64,000 nt of DNA from Parahalioglobus pacificus (GTDB taxonomy: Bacteria; Pseudomonadota; Gammaproteobacteria; Pseudomonadales; Halieaceae): NCBI RefSeq assembly GCF_014652275.1, contig NZ_BMYM01000001.1:744001-808000 (forward strand), in the 5' to 3' direction. The position numbers and the translations under genes were made by a program. A model generated the notes under the pieces. It was not told the DNA's origin, did no database searches, and worked only from the letters and a program-made list of their open reading frames with translations. Of the stretch, positions 8,579 to 17,772 are shown in pieces (the first letter of the stretch is position 1; the number at the start of each line of letters is the position of its first letter).

Positions 8579-9037
8579 CTATTCCTGACGCTGTCCCGGT
8601 TGAACAGGCGCCTGCGCAATAAACCGATTCCACACCCCATCCATCTGTGGCAGCCATTGCTCCAGCAGCGGCGACTGCGCCCGCTCTGCCGTGTGCTCGG
8701 CATAATCCTGAAGGTAGCGAAACAAAAACGCCGAGACCCGTGCGTTCACAATGCAGTGAACCCAGAGTCGCTTTTCTTGCCAGGCCTGCATTACGCCGCA
8801 GAAGGACTGATAGTGTTCCTCTGTCGGCGCATCGAAGGGCACCGGTATGTGCACATATGCCATACCCTGTGCGCTTACCAGCGCCCCTTCGTTTGCGAGG
8901 GATTGCTCGTGATCAGGCATCGCCAGATTAATCACAGCATCAAACCCCATCCTGCCAATGTTCTCGAAGTCCTCGGCGGAAGGTTGTCCCGACGTCGCGA
9001 GGCGGTCATTAAAGTGGAACTCGTTAAGAATCGCCAT
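8579..9037 (-). CDS. Protein tyrosine phosphatase-like protein (beta-lactamase-hydrolase-associated type)
   Basis: 152 residues from the ATG at 9037 (GAGCGAGG upstream); the frame stays open further upstream without coding character. The domain is a compact dual-specificity-phosphatase fold with the P-loop region VHCIVNARVSAF: Cys95 and Arg100. The spacing is Cys-x4-Arg instead of the classical Cys-x5-Arg, which I recall as typical of this HCxxNxRxSAF subfamily. Whether it is catalytic is open. Members are cytoplasmic and often linked to sulfide or metal stress genes. It is convergent with the DUF1826 gene, 14 bp away. Confidence 0.72.
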   Translation of the reverse strand: MAILNEFHFNDRLATSGQPSAEDFENIGRMGFDAVINLAMPDHEQSLANEGALVSAQGMAYVHIPVPFDAPTEEHYQSFCGVMQAWQEKRLWVHCIVNARVSAFLFRYLQDYAEHTAERAQSPLLEQWLPQMDGVWNRFIAQAPVQPGQRQE

Positions 9038-9221
9038 GGTTGTCTTGCCTCGCTCAAGTAGTCGTTGATTTTCGCCGGCTTGCGCCCAGTCAAGGTGACT
9101 ATACCAAGCTGGAAAATGCGCCTCTATGCATCGTCCTGCGGCGGTGGCTCTGCGATGATGAACGCTGCCGGCTTTGTGCCGGGAAATCATAAGAATAACC
9201 TTCGTCAGGGAGTTAACACGC

Positions 9222-10058
9222 GTGTCTCAACGTCCCGTCGCATTCATCACTGGCGCCAGTCGCGGAATTGGCGCTGCCACTGCACGCGCATTGGCGACTG
9301 CAGGTTACGACCTTGCGATTACGGCGCGCTCTCTCGAGGAAGGCGAGCAGCATGAGCATGGCAGCTGGCAGAGTAACACCCAGCCGCTGGCGGGTAGCCT
9401 CACCACGACCGCGCGGCAGGTCGAAGCAGAGGGGGGGCAATGCCTTTGCCTGCGATCCGACATCCTTGAGCCCGCGTCAGTGCTGGCGGCCGTTGAAGCT
9501 GCACAGAATCACTACGGGCGTATCGACCTCCTGTTTAACAACGCCTGCTACCAGGGGCCCGGAAACCAGCAGCGTTTGCTGGATGTCACGCCCGAGCAGG
9601 TCTCTGCAATCTATCAGGGAAACGTGCTGACTCCTCTTGCTACCGTACAGGCTGTGCTGCCGGGGATGCTGGCGCGTGGGGAGGGCACTATTCTGAACAT
9701 GGTGTCCGGGTCTGCGGTAAACCCGCCGCCGGCGCCGGCGGATCAGGGTGGGTGGGGCTTTGCTTATCCCTCATCCAAGGCAGCTCTGCTGCGCATGGTG
9801 CTAAGCCTTCGTGTGGAGCACGCCGGCAGTGGTCTGCGATTTTTTAACGTTGAACCCGGCTTTGTGTACACCGAAGTCATGCGTGCCAACAACTTCGGCG
9901 AAGAGCAGGCGCAGCGTTTCAACCCGACGGACCCCGCAGAGGTCGCCGCGATCGTGTGCTGGCTGGTCAGCAGTGATGACGCATTGGCCTATGCTGACAA
10001 GGACCTGATTTTTGCCCCACAGCTGCACCAGCGACTCTGGGGTGAAAAGCCGCTTTGA
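9222..10058 (+). CDS. Short-chain dehydrogenase/reductase
   Basis: 278 residues from a GTG at 9222, chosen because AGGGAG precedes it by 9 bases; the frame is open 48 bases further upstream. The Rossmann motif TGASRGIG is near the N-terminus, NNACYQG replaces the usual NNAG loop, and the catalytic YPSSK (YxxxK) follows. Such enzymes oxidise or reduce alcohol/ketone substrates with NAD(P)H in the cytoplasm. It heads a rightward run with an epimerase, an MFS permease and a flavin reductase, probably a catabolic unit. The substrate is unknown. Confidence 0.88.
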   Translation: MSQRPVAFITGASRGIGAATARALATAGYDLAITARSLEEGEQHEHGSWQSNTQPLAGSLTTTARQVEAEGGQCLCLRSDILEPASVLAAVEAAQNHYGRIDLLFNNACYQGPGNQQRLLDVTPEQVSAIYQGNVLTPLATVQAVLPGMLARGEGTILNMVSGSAVNPPPAPADQGGWGFAYPSSKAALLRMVLSLRVEHAGSGLRFFNVEPGFVYTEVMRANNFGEEQAQRFNPTDPAEVAAIVCWLVSSDDALAYADKDLIFAPQLHQRLWGEKPL

Positions 10059-10085
10059 CGCCCGCATCAACAAGGAAATAACAGC

Positions 10086-10997
10086 ATGAAAGTATTGGTA
10101 ATCGGCGGCTCCGGCCTGATTGGTGGTGAGGCTGCATTGCACATGAGCGCACTGGGACACGATGTCAGCATCATGTCGCGCCAGCCACCGCAGGCGCCAT
10201 CCCTTGCTGCCTTGCCGCATATCCCCGGTGATTACGTGAACGATGATTTGGGGGATGGTCGGCTGGAAGGTTTCGACTGGCTCGTGTTTTCAGCTGCTGC
10301 CGACATTCGCAATTTACCGCAGGATGGCTCTGTAACTCCCCAGGCGTTTTACCAGCGGGCGAATGATGAAGCGGTGCCTCGGGCGATCGAGCATGCCAGC
10401 GCAGCGGGTATCCGGCGCGTGGTGTACATCGGTAGCTTTTATGCCCAGGTAGCGCCGCACCGCATCGAAGAATGCCCCTATGTGGCATCGCGCTACAACA
10501 CCGACCGTTTGGTGCGCGGTCTGTCCGGTCTTGAATTCGACGTGATCACGCTGGACTGTCCTTTTATTCTGGGGCATGTGCCGGGCACCACGGTGCCCTA
10601 TCTGGCTGCGCTGGCTAACTACGCGGCAGGGCGCCTGAGCGATCTGCCGGTGTTTGCACCGGTGGGTGGCACCAATCATATGAGTGCACACTCTGTCGCT
10701 CAGGCGGTGGCCGCGGCGTTCGAGCAGGGCGAACCCGGGCGCGCTTATCTGGTAGGGGATGAAAACTACAGCTGGAAGGACTATCTGGAGCTGTGGTTCC
10801 GCGAGGCCGGCAACCCGCAAGCCCTGCCGGTGCTTGAAGACGATCACCCGCTGTTTCCCAACGCCATAATGTTTGCTGGCGCTGGCGCAACAGTGTCCTA
10901 TGAGGTGGATGCCAATGACTACAAAGCCCTGGGACAATATGACCGTCACCAGATCGCGCCGACAATCCGCAAAGTGTTGGCAGCCTGTGTGCAGTAG
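10086..10997 (+). CDS. NAD(P)-dependent epimerase/dehydratase-like (extended SDR) protein
   Basis: 303 residues beginning MKVLVIGGSGLIGG, the glycine-rich NAD(P)-binding loop of extended SDRs, followed by an isoprenoid/sugar epimerase-like body. A clear YxxxK dyad is not obvious: the region reads YVASRYNTDR, where a lysine is usual, so it may be atypical or non-catalytic. It lies 27 bp after the SDR gene and 30 bp before the MFS gene, consistent with one operon. The substrate cannot be assigned. Confidence 0.8.
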   Translation: MKVLVIGGSGLIGGEAALHMSALGHDVSIMSRQPPQAPSLAALPHIPGDYVNDDLGDGRLEGFDWLVFSAAADIRNLPQDGSVTPQAFYQRANDEAVPRAIEHASAAGIRRVVYIGSFYAQVAPHRIEECPYVASRYNTDRLVRGLSGLEFDVITLDCPFILGHVPGTTVPYLAALANYAAGRLSDLPVFAPVGGTNHMSAHSVAQAVAAAFEQGEPGRAYLVGDENYSWKDYLELWFREAGNPQALPVLEDDHPLFPNAIMFAGAGATVSYEVDANDYKALGQYDRHQIAPTIRKVLAACVQ

Positions 10998-11027
10998 TGT
11001 CATGGCCGCCGAGTGGAGGGAGTCCTG

Positions 11028-12257
11028 ATGTATTACGGCTGGCGCGTGGTTGCAGGGGCATTCATCGCCCAGTTCTTCGTTGTGGGTTTTTTCACCTACT
11101 CAATCACCCTGCTGGTGGGCCCGGTGCGGGAAACCTTCGGTGTCTCACTGGAGCAGGTGATGTACAGCATGACGGCGGCCACGTTGGTGGGCTTGGTGCT
11201 ACAGCCGCTCGCGGGCGTTATGGTCGATCGTTACTCGGTGCGCTGGATTATGGTTGGTGGCGGTTTGGTATACGGAGCTGGGCTGCTATTGCTGTCGCAG
11301 GTTCAGAGCATACTCGCCTACATCGTGGTCTTTGGGATCACCTTATCCACGGCCAATTGCTTTGCCGGTACGGTGAGTGCCTCCGCTGTGATCACACGTT
11401 GGTTCACAGCCAGCCGTGGCCGTGCTCTCGGTATCACAGCGATCGGCACCTCTGTGGGCGGTATCGCGGTGCCTGCCCTGATCAGTGCTTGGTTAACCCA
11501 AGGTGACTGGCGCCTCGCAGTCGAGAACTTCGGGCTGGCGATACTGCTGGTGATGGTGCCCGGCATGGCACTGTTGGTCAGGGGGTATCCCTCCGATGTG
11601 GGGCTTGAGCCCGAACCTGCGGGAGATCTGCAGGCACCGGCAGGCAACTCGCGGGTCTGGCAGTTGGGGGATATTGTGCGCTCCGGCCAATTCTGGCTGA
11701 TGGGCAGCTGTATGGGCTTGCTCTTTGCTGCGTACAGTGCGGTGCTGGTTAACCTCACCCCGTATGCAACCCTGCAGAACTTGTCGGCAGAGCAGGGCGC
11801 CTCGCTGATTATGGCAGTAGCGATCGGGGGCTTTGCCGGAAAAATCCTGTTTGGCGTTATGGCGGACAAGCTGCCACTTCGTAGCGGTCTGTGGATAGCT
11901 CAAGCCTTAATTGTTATTGCGTTTGTCGGCTTGTATTTGACGCCCGAGTACCAAGCGCTATTGGGAATCTGTGTTGTGATGGGCGTTGCCACCGGTGGCA
12001 TGTTGCCTGTTTGGGGAGCGATCATGGCTTCGCTGTTTGGCGTGGCCAGTTACGGCCGGGCCATGGGCCTCATGGGGCCGGTGATTACCTTGTTTATTAT
12101 GCCCACCTATCCGCTGGTGGGACGTTTGTTTGATGCCACCGGTAGTTATCACAGCAGCCTGATGGTCACAGCCTCAATGGTGGTGGTGTCAGGCCTTTTG
12201 CTAACCGCAGTGTCTCTGCAACAGGCGCAGTCAACGAGCCAGGAGAGTGCCGTATGA
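11028..12257 (+). CDS. Major facilitator superfamily transporter
   Basis: 409 residues with about twelve hydrophobic helices and the loop 2-3 signature region LAGVMVDRYSVRW. The start at 11028 is preceded by GGAGGGAG; a GTG five codons upstream lies within that ribosome-binding site and is rejected. The overall pattern resembles oxalate/formate-antiporter or monocarboxylate-type MFS proteins of the inner membrane. Its stop overlaps the start of the flavin oxidoreductase (ATGA), so the imported compound is probably a substrate of that enzyme group; the compound is unknown. Confidence 0.88.
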   Translation: MYYGWRVVAGAFIAQFFVVGFFTYSITLLVGPVRETFGVSLEQVMYSMTAATLVGLVLQPLAGVMVDRYSVRWIMVGGGLVYGAGLLLLSQVQSILAYIVVFGITLSTANCFAGTVSASAVITRWFTASRGRALGITAIGTSVGGIAVPALISAWLTQGDWRLAVENFGLAILLVMVPGMALLVRGYPSDVGLEPEPAGDLQAPAGNSRVWQLGDIVRSGQFWLMGSCMGLLFAAYSAVLVNLTPYATLQNLSAEQGASLIMAVAIGGFAGKILFGVMADKLPLRSGLWIAQALIVIAFVGLYLTPEYQALLGICVVMGVATGGMLPVWGAIMASLFGVASYGRAMGLMGPVITLFIMPTYPLVGRLFDATGSYHSSLMVTASMVVVSGLLLTAVSLQQAQSTSQESAV

Positions 12258-14377
12258 GTCATGATTATCAACACCTGTTGGCGCCCGGAAAGATCGGCAA
12301 CCTGCAGCTGCGTAATCGCATGATTGTCTCGTCCATGGGTGTGAACCTCGCTGAGGCCGACGGCAGCTGTGGCGAGCGCGTACTGGCTTATCACGAACGT
12401 CAGGCCCAGGGTGGGGCGGGGCTTATCATGCTGGGTGTGACGGGCGTGGCCTGGCCCCATGGCGGCAACCTGCCGCGCCAGATTGCGATCTCCGAAGACC
12501 GGCACATTCCCGGCCTGCGCGCCGTTGCCGACGCGGTGCACCAACACGGCGCCAAACTGGCGGCGCAGCTACATCACGGAGGCATGGTCTCCGTTCAGGA
12601 CGCGAAGGAGGGGCGGCCCATCTGGATGCCCGCGTATCCGGAGATGGGCCAGAGCGATCTGGCCGACGGCATGTTGCCAGAGGAAATGACGGCGTTTCAG
12701 GACCCGGATGCGCCGACGCCGCAGCCGCACATCGTTACACGGGAAGACCTGCAGCAGTTGGTCCAGCGTTTTGCCGATGCGGCGGGGCGAGCGGTAGAGG
12801 CGGGTATTGATGGCCTGGAAATTCACGGCGGGCACGGCTATATCATTTCGGGCTTTTTGTCGCCGTCTTCGAATGACCGCAGCGATGAGTACGGCGGTTC
12901 GCTGGAGAATCGCGCGCGTCTGTTACTGGAGATCATTGCCGCGGTGCGTGAGCGCGTGGGCCGTGATTATCCCGTGTGGGTAAAGCTCGATGCGGGCGAG
13001 TACGGTAAACACGGTGGTATCAGTCTTGCCGACGCCATAGCGACGGCAAAAATGGCGGAGAAGGCAGGCGTGGATGCGATCACCGTATCCGCCTACCACG
13101 ACACCGACCGGGGCGCTTTGCACTCAGAGTCCAATATTCCCCATGTGCCGGAGCGCATGGTGCCGGACGCAACCGCCATCAAGTCGCAGGTCTCGGTGCC
13201 CGTGATTGCGTCCGGGCGCATTGAGCCAGAGTCTGCAAGCCGGCACATCGGTAAACAGCACTTCGACTTTCTGGGTATGGGCCGCAAGATATTGGCCGAC
13301 CCCGCCTTGCCGGCCAAGCTTGCCGCGGGCACGCCCGAGCGAATTCGCCCCTGCGTTTACTGCTACTGCTGTGTCAGCCAGATTTACGTACTCAATCCGG
13401 TGAAGTGCGCGGTCAACCCGGAAACGGCGCGCGAACGCGAGCGTGAACTTATCCCGGTGAAGCAGGCCCGGCATATTGCTGTTGTGGGGGGTGGTCCCGG
13501 TGGTATGGAAGCGGCGCGGCGATTGTCGCTGCGCGGGCATCAGGTGACGCTGGTGGAGCGTAGCTCTCGCCTGGGCGGTACCTTGCAGTTTGCGGCCATT
13601 GCCTACTCACCCAACGCACGGTTGCTGGATTGGCTGCGCAGCGAGGTGACCGCTTCTACTGTCGATGTGCAACTGAACGCTACCGTGACTCCGAACTACT
13701 TAAGACAACTGGGTGTTGACGAGGTGGTCGTAGCCACTGGCGCCCGACGCGATATGCCAGCCATTCCCGGCGCAGAGCAGGACTTTGTGTTCAGTGGTGA
13801 CGAGATGCGTTCTCTGGTTGTCGGCGAGGCGGGGCCAGCACTGAGGCGTAAAACCTCTGGCACCACGCGCCTGCTGATGCAGGCTGGGCGCGCAACGGGC
13901 CTCACAGCCCGCGCTGCCTGGGTACAGCGCGCCAGTAAATTCTGGCTGCCGCTGGGTAAGCAGGTGGTGATTGTCGGCGGTGAATTGGTGGGGCTGGAAC
14001 TGGCAGAGTTTCTGGCCGAACGCGGTCGTAAGGTCACAGTAATCGAGCCCACGGCTAATGCCGGTCGCGGTTTGTACCTGGTGCGCCGGATGCGTTTGCT
14101 GGCGGAGCTCCGCGAGTTAGGTGTGAGCCTGATCAAAAACAGCGCGGATGTCGCCATCGATGACCACGCCGTGTCTTATACCAACCACCGTGGCCAGCGC
14201 CGGTCTGTTGTCGCCGATCACGTGATTGTGGCTCAGGGTGCAGCGGGTGATACAACGCTTGCCGACGAGTTGTCTGACGAGGGCTTCAAGGTGCACAGCA
14301 TTGGCGATTGCACTGGCGTTAGCTACATCGAGGGTGCGCTGGAATCCGCGGCAGAGCTAGCGGTAGCGCTGGACTGA
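12254..14377 (+). CDS. Old-yellow-enzyme-type NADH:flavin oxidoreductase (2,4-dienoyl-CoA reductase/BaiCD-like)
   Basis: 707 residues. Residues 1 to about 370 are the FMN-binding TIM barrel (KIGNLQLRNRM, then EIHGGHGY). A cysteine cluster CVYCYCC...C, ending in CAVNP, binds the 4Fe-4S centre. The second half has FAD and NAD(P) Rossmann motifs (VVGGGPGGMEAAR and VIVGGELVGLELAE). This three-cofactor design reduces enoyl or dienoyl C=C bonds, as in FadH, trimethylamine dehydrogenase and bile-acid BaiCD. It ends the catabolic operon that starts at 9222 and probably acts on the imported unsaturated or cyclic compound. Confidence 0.92.
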   Translation: MSHDYQHLLAPGKIGNLQLRNRMIVSSMGVNLAEADGSCGERVLAYHERQAQGGAGLIMLGVTGVAWPHGGNLPRQIAISEDRHIPGLRAVADAVHQHGAKLAAQLHHGGMVSVQDAKEGRPIWMPAYPEMGQSDLADGMLPEEMTAFQDPDAPTPQPHIVTREDLQQLVQRFADAAGRAVEAGIDGLEIHGGHGYIISGFLSPSSNDRSDEYGGSLENRARLLLEIIAAVRERVGRDYPVWVKLDAGEYGKHGGISLADAIATAKMAEKAGVDAITVSAYHDTDRGALHSESNIPHVPERMVPDATAIKSQVSVPVIASGRIEPESASRHIGKQHFDFLGMGRKILADPALPAKLAAGTPERIRPCVYCYCCVSQIYVLNPVKCAVNPETARERERELIPVKQARHIAVVGGGPGGMEAARRLSLRGHQVTLVERSSRLGGTLQFAAIAYSPNARLLDWLRSEVTASTVDVQLNATVTPNYLRQLGVDEVVVATGARRDMPAIPGAEQDFVFSGDEMRSLVVGEAGPALRRKTSGTTRLLMQAGRATGLTARAAWVQRASKFWLPLGKQVVIVGGELVGLELAEFLAERGRKVTVIEPTANAGRGLYLVRRMRLLAELRELGVSLIKNSADVAIDDHAVSYTNHRGQRRSVVADHVIVAQGAAGDTTLADELSDEGFKVHSIGDCTGVSYIEGALESAAELAVALD

Positions 14378-14385
14378 GGTGGTAG

Positions 14386-14409
14386 CCGCGCACTGAGCAG
14401 CGTGCGCGG
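14386..14409. terminator. Hairpin between convergent genes
   Basis: CCGCGCAC (14386-14393) and GTGCGCGG (14402-14409) form an 8-bp GC-rich stem with an 8-base loop, between the convergent reductase and methyltransferase genes. No T-run follows on either strand, so termination is only suggested by position. Confidence 0.35.
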
Positions 14410-14420
14410 TGCCTTCGTGC

Positions 14421-15059
14421 TTAAGCGTTGTCGATAATCAGGATTGCACCACGCGCTGAGAAGCTGCCGCGCGTTTGCCATTCTATGAGCTCGCCGCCAT
14501 GGCGGTTCACGCAATGTTCGGCCATCTCCAAAAAGGTAGAGCGCTCTGGATCTGCGATCATAATTCGCTTAACGCCGGCATCCAGCGCACGATCAATCAT
14601 ATTGCCGACGGGCTTTACCAGTTCATCCCAGAAACAAATGTCGGCGGCCAATAGCAGGTCCTGGTCGGTAAAGCGCTTGCGCGACATCTGCTGGAATTTG
14701 CTGACCAGATGTGTGGTGGCAACGCCATTCAGGCGGGCGGCAACATCCAGGAAGGGAAAGACGTCCGGGTCGGCATCTACGGAGATAACCTCACTGCCAA
14801 ATTGCTTAGCGCACCAAATGCCCGCTAGCCCCCAACCGCAACCGACATCCACCACCGTGGCTGTGTGCTCCGGCGGGTGCTTCTGCAAGTGATCGATGAG
14901 CAGGGCGCTGGACTTCCACAGCTTGGTGCCGTGAATACTGGGGCTAACGCCCGCACGCTTAACCTTTCGGATCTCCGGGTGGGAGCCGGTGGGCATGACA
15001 ACGCCGCGAAAACGGTGCTGTAAAACCGGGGGTTTTCTCTTGCGGGGCGTCTCAGCCAC
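14421..15059 (-). CDS. Class I SAM-dependent methyltransferase
   Basis: 212 residues from a GTG at 15059 preceded by GGAGG six bases upstream. Motif I is VVDVGCGWGLAG, followed by the acidic SVDAD that binds the ribose of SAM. The segment LWKSSALLIDHL before motif I resembles the methyltransferase-16 family (METTL20/EEF2KMT-like protein-lysine methyltransferases). A protein substrate is therefore plausible but not shown. It lies 15 bp downstream of the DUF3604 gene on the same strand and may be transcribed with it. Confidence 0.8.
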   Translation of the reverse strand: MAETPRKRKPPVLQHRFRGVVMPTGSHPEIRKVKRAGVSPSIHGTKLWKSSALLIDHLQKHPPEHTATVVDVGCGWGLAGIWCAKQFGSEVISVDADPDVFPFLDVAARLNGVATTHLVSKFQQMSRKRFTDQDLLLAADICFWDELVKPVGNMIDRALDAGVKRIMIADPERSTFLEMAEHCVNRHGGELIEWQTRGSFSARGAILIIDNA

Positions 15060-15074
15060 AAGCCCTCCTTGCTG

Positions 15075-17087
15075 TTAGGGGTTTATCCAAATGGGCGATG
15101 TCCAGGCGCGTTCCTGAATGACCGGTGAGTAGAACGATTCATGCTCTGCGGCCAGGCAGCAACGATCGTACACATTACCGATGGCACCTTCGTCATTCAA
15201 TTTTGCGTTCATTGCCTCAGCCTGTGTCAGGCAGCTGGATGAAAAGGGGTTTATGCCTGCGGCCTGGCACTGACGGGTGCTCCAGCGGCAGCTCGGATTT
15301 TCCAGTACGCGTACGTAATAAAACGCGCGTTGATTGGCAGTGTAATCCGAGTCCTCCCAGACGCTGCATAACTGCGCTGCGCCCGCCCCGGTGGGTGCGC
15401 AGCTGTCTTCGTCGACCCAGGCGCCATTGTCGGCGTCGCCAGCGATATCAAAAACCCGCTCCTGCGTGTTGCCATCGGCATCCAGCCAGCCCTTGATGAC
15501 CTGCAGCCGTTGCAGATCCTGTCCCGGGTTACCTGGAACGCCGGGGTCTTTGGCTGCGCTCACCAAAAACCGGGGCGTGGCATCACCGGCAGCAAGTTCG
15601 CCCCCCATGGGAACGCCGCTCGCATAAGCTTGCTCCAGCATGTCCGGCGCAGCGCATAAATCGCCAGCCAGGTCTGTGCCGGCGAAAAAGCGGACGCTGG
15701 GTCGCGTGCCACTGGTGGCATAAGCTTCGCGGCGGCGCATCGCATCAAACACGCTGTCGCGAGAGTTTTCCTCGGCCCATACTACCGCGAGGCCGCCGGG
15801 ATTGTCGTAAAAATGATCCTGCAGGTTGCGATAACCCGAGTCCCGCCTGCCCAGGTGGCCGGTGTAGTTATCTTCTTCAGCGCCGCCCGGGCTGGCACTA
15901 TGGGTATCCGTGCTGCCGATAAAACCTTGCATAAACGGATTAATGCCCGACGTTTCACGTAAGGCCAGTCCGTCCTTGAGCACATTGCGCACCATGTTGC
16001 GCCGGGCGAAGTCATCGACCGACACAGGTTCGCCTTCACTGGCACGCATTTCGCCAAAGATGGTACCCAGCATGGCAAGGTTGTCTGACGGTGCCTGTTC
16101 GAAATCACACAGTTCGTCTTCCGTGTCCACGCCGCGCCCGAGCAGGCGATCAAACCGGCACTCCGAGGCAGCCTTGTGTTGCACCAGTTCAATCAATGGC
16201 TCAAAAAACAGGCGATCTTTCGCTTCTTGCTCATTCGCGGGATCGGGGAACATCAGGCCCGCCGCAAGGTTGGGGTTATGTGGAATCGCCATCACGTCGC
16301 AGCCGCTATCGGTGTCGGTGCACTCATCGGCGAGCCGGCGCCACAGTTCGGGGACATTCCTGGAACCTGTGTCGTAGGTCGAGATGGCTGTGTCGGTGAC
16401 ATTCGCGTTGCGAAAGATCACATTGCGATGCAGGTTGGCATAGTTGGGTGCGTCTGTGTACTCGTAGCCCACAAAGGTAGTGAACTCACAATTCGCAGAG
16501 CGATCGTAGTGCGCTTCGGCGGCATCCTGAATTTGTTGCCAGGCCTGCTTGTGGGCTGCATCGCAGTCTCCCAGGCTACAGACCATAGACTCTGTTTCGC
16601 CCGCAGAATCCCCGGTGACGCCCACGCTGGCCCAATAGTCCATGGCCAGTAGCTGCAGTGGGAACAGATCACTGCGCGTTGCGACACAGGCGGGGTGCCA
16701 GCGAACGAAGCCTGAATCCTCGGCGCTGCACAGTCGAATCGGCCCTAGTAGCTCAGAGTGATCCGTGACCGCGGTAAAGTCGATGGGGCGCTGTAACTGT
16801 GCGATGACGGTTTGCTCGCCGTCTGCATCGGGCAGGGTGATTGCTTCGCCCTTGGCGTAACGGTAAGCATCCTCCGGGCCATTGCGCTGGCTGGAGACAT
16901 AGCTGTCAAAAGAGAGCCTTGAATGTACGTGAAGGTCTCCGAACAGGGCCTGTCGCGTTGGGCGATAGTCTGCGCACGGCTCGCGTGCTTCGCGGTAGGG
17001 TGGCCGTTCCGCCATGGTCAGTGTGGGCGCCACCGCCAGAGCGAACGTTATCCCGCAAAGTGCCAGCCTTGCGCAGCGGCCGATCAT
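15075..17087 (-). CDS. DUF3604 exported PHP-like protein
   Basis: 670 residues with a signal peptide ending near residue 26 (TLTMA). FGDLHVHSRLSFDS and DFTAVTDHSE are metal-binding motifs of the PHP-like DUF3604 family; further His/Asp motifs follow (VMAIPHNPN, GSTDTH). Many cysteines suit an oxidising periplasm. Family members are large and secreted and their reaction is unsettled; a phosphoesterase-type metal hydrolase is the inference. Its ATG overlaps the stop codon of the upstream membrane-anchored cold-shock gene, so the two are translationally coupled, an odd partnership. Confidence 0.85.
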   Translation of the reverse strand: MIGRCARLALCGITFALAVAPTLTMAERPPYREAREPCADYRPTRQALFGDLHVHSRLSFDSYVSSQRNGPEDAYRYAKGEAITLPDADGEQTVIAQLQRPIDFTAVTDHSELLGPIRLCSAEDSGFVRWHPACVATRSDLFPLQLLAMDYWASVGVTGDSAGETESMVCSLGDCDAAHKQAWQQIQDAAEAHYDRSANCEFTTFVGYEYTDAPNYANLHRNVIFRNANVTDTAISTYDTGSRNVPELWRRLADECTDTDSGCDVMAIPHNPNLAAGLMFPDPANEQEAKDRLFFEPLIELVQHKAASECRFDRLLGRGVDTEDELCDFEQAPSDNLAMLGTIFGEMRASEGEPVSVDDFARRNMVRNVLKDGLALRETSGINPFMQGFIGSTDTHSASPGGAEEDNYTGHLGRRDSGYRNLQDHFYDNPGGLAVVWAEENSRDSVFDAMRRREAYATSGTRPSVRFFAGTDLAGDLCAAPDMLEQAYASGVPMGGELAAGDATPRFLVSAAKDPGVPGNPGQDLQRLQVIKGWLDADGNTQERVFDIAGDADNGAWVDEDSCAPTGAGAAQLCSVWEDSDYTANQRAFYYVRVLENPSCRWSTRQCQAAGINPFSSSCLTQAEAMNAKLNDEGAIGNVYDRCCLAAEHESFYSPVIQERAWTSPIWINP

Positions 17088-17503
17088 GCGTCCACCGGCT
17101 CTACGTCTTCTGCCTGTGGTCCCTTGTCGGTATCGACTACGCGCAGGCGGACCCGCTGGCCATCGCGAAGGCTACGACGTCCCTCGCCCAGAATAGAGCG
17201 GAAGTGGACGAATACTTCTTCGCCGCTGTCCAAAGTGATAAAGCCAAATCCCTTGGAGACATTGAACCATTTTACGGCGCCAAATTCGGCGTCATCGTCG
17301 CTATGGGTGGCGGCTGACTGTTGTGCCTGTGGTGCTGTGCTTGCGCTCAGTTTTGCAGTGGCAAAGCTGCTGCCAAGGCTGGCGGCGACAATGGCAACGG
17401 CAGTGTAGAGGTCGAAAGTGGCAGTTGGGGCCAGTTGTGTAAGTACCACGGCAGCGCAAATGGCGATGATAACGCTGGCGATAAGTGCGGAAACTGATGG
17501 CAT
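17084..17503 (-). CDS. Membrane-anchored cold-shock domain protein
   Basis: 139 residues. Two hydrophobic helices (about 4-23 and 32-50) are followed by a short polar linker and a cold-shock domain (about 72-139) with RNP1 KGFGFI and RNP2 VFVHF intact. The nucleic-acid-binding domain should face the cytoplasm at the inner membrane. Ordinary Csp proteins are about 70 residues and soluble, so the anchor is the notable part. The gene overlaps the DUF3604 gene by four bases. Its leader contains a six-base tandem repeat at 17531-17563. A soluble paralogue lies 290 bp upstream. Confidence 0.85.
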   Translation of the reverse strand: MPSVSALIASVIIAICAAVVLTQLAPTATFDLYTAVAIVAASLGSSFATAKLSASTAPQAQQSAATHSDDDAEFGAVKWFNVSKGFGFITLDSGEEVFVHFRSILGEGRRSLRDGQRVRLRVVDTDKGPQAEDVEPVDA

Positions 17504-17530
17504 GGTGGTTCCTTAAGTCTTGGTGGTGGC

Positions 17531-17563
17531 GTTGTAGTTGTAGTTGTAGTTGTAGTTGTAGTT
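17531..17563. repeat. GTTGTA hexanucleotide tandem repeat
   Basis: Five and a half perfect copies of GTTGTA stand about 28 bp upstream of the start of the membrane cold-shock gene; the leader RNA would read CTACAA repeats. Slippage could change leader length between strains. There is no spacer structure, so it is not a CRISPR. Confidence 0.9.
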
Positions 17564-17772
17564 TTGCTGTTGTTTCAGGGGCGGCACTGGGTGCGCCCTA
17601 CAGGCGCCGCATTCTAGCACCAATGCTCATTGGCAAGGCCCCCGTGCGAGTCGCAGAGGTTAAACCTGCAGCCCATTGCTGGATGTCGGCAGTGCGCGCA
17701 TTTCCGACACAGCCAAACAACGACAAAAGGCACCTGCGGCTGGCGCACGTGCCTTGGTCATCAAAATAGGGT

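Noticed and set aside
8600-9061. A 153-codon rightward open frame over the phosphatase-like gene
   Set aside because: Antisense shadow of a recognised domain; the translated sequence resembles no protein family.
17531-17563. Considered as a CRISPR or direct-repeat array
   Set aside because: The units are six bases and directly contiguous, without spacers; it is a simple tandem repeat.
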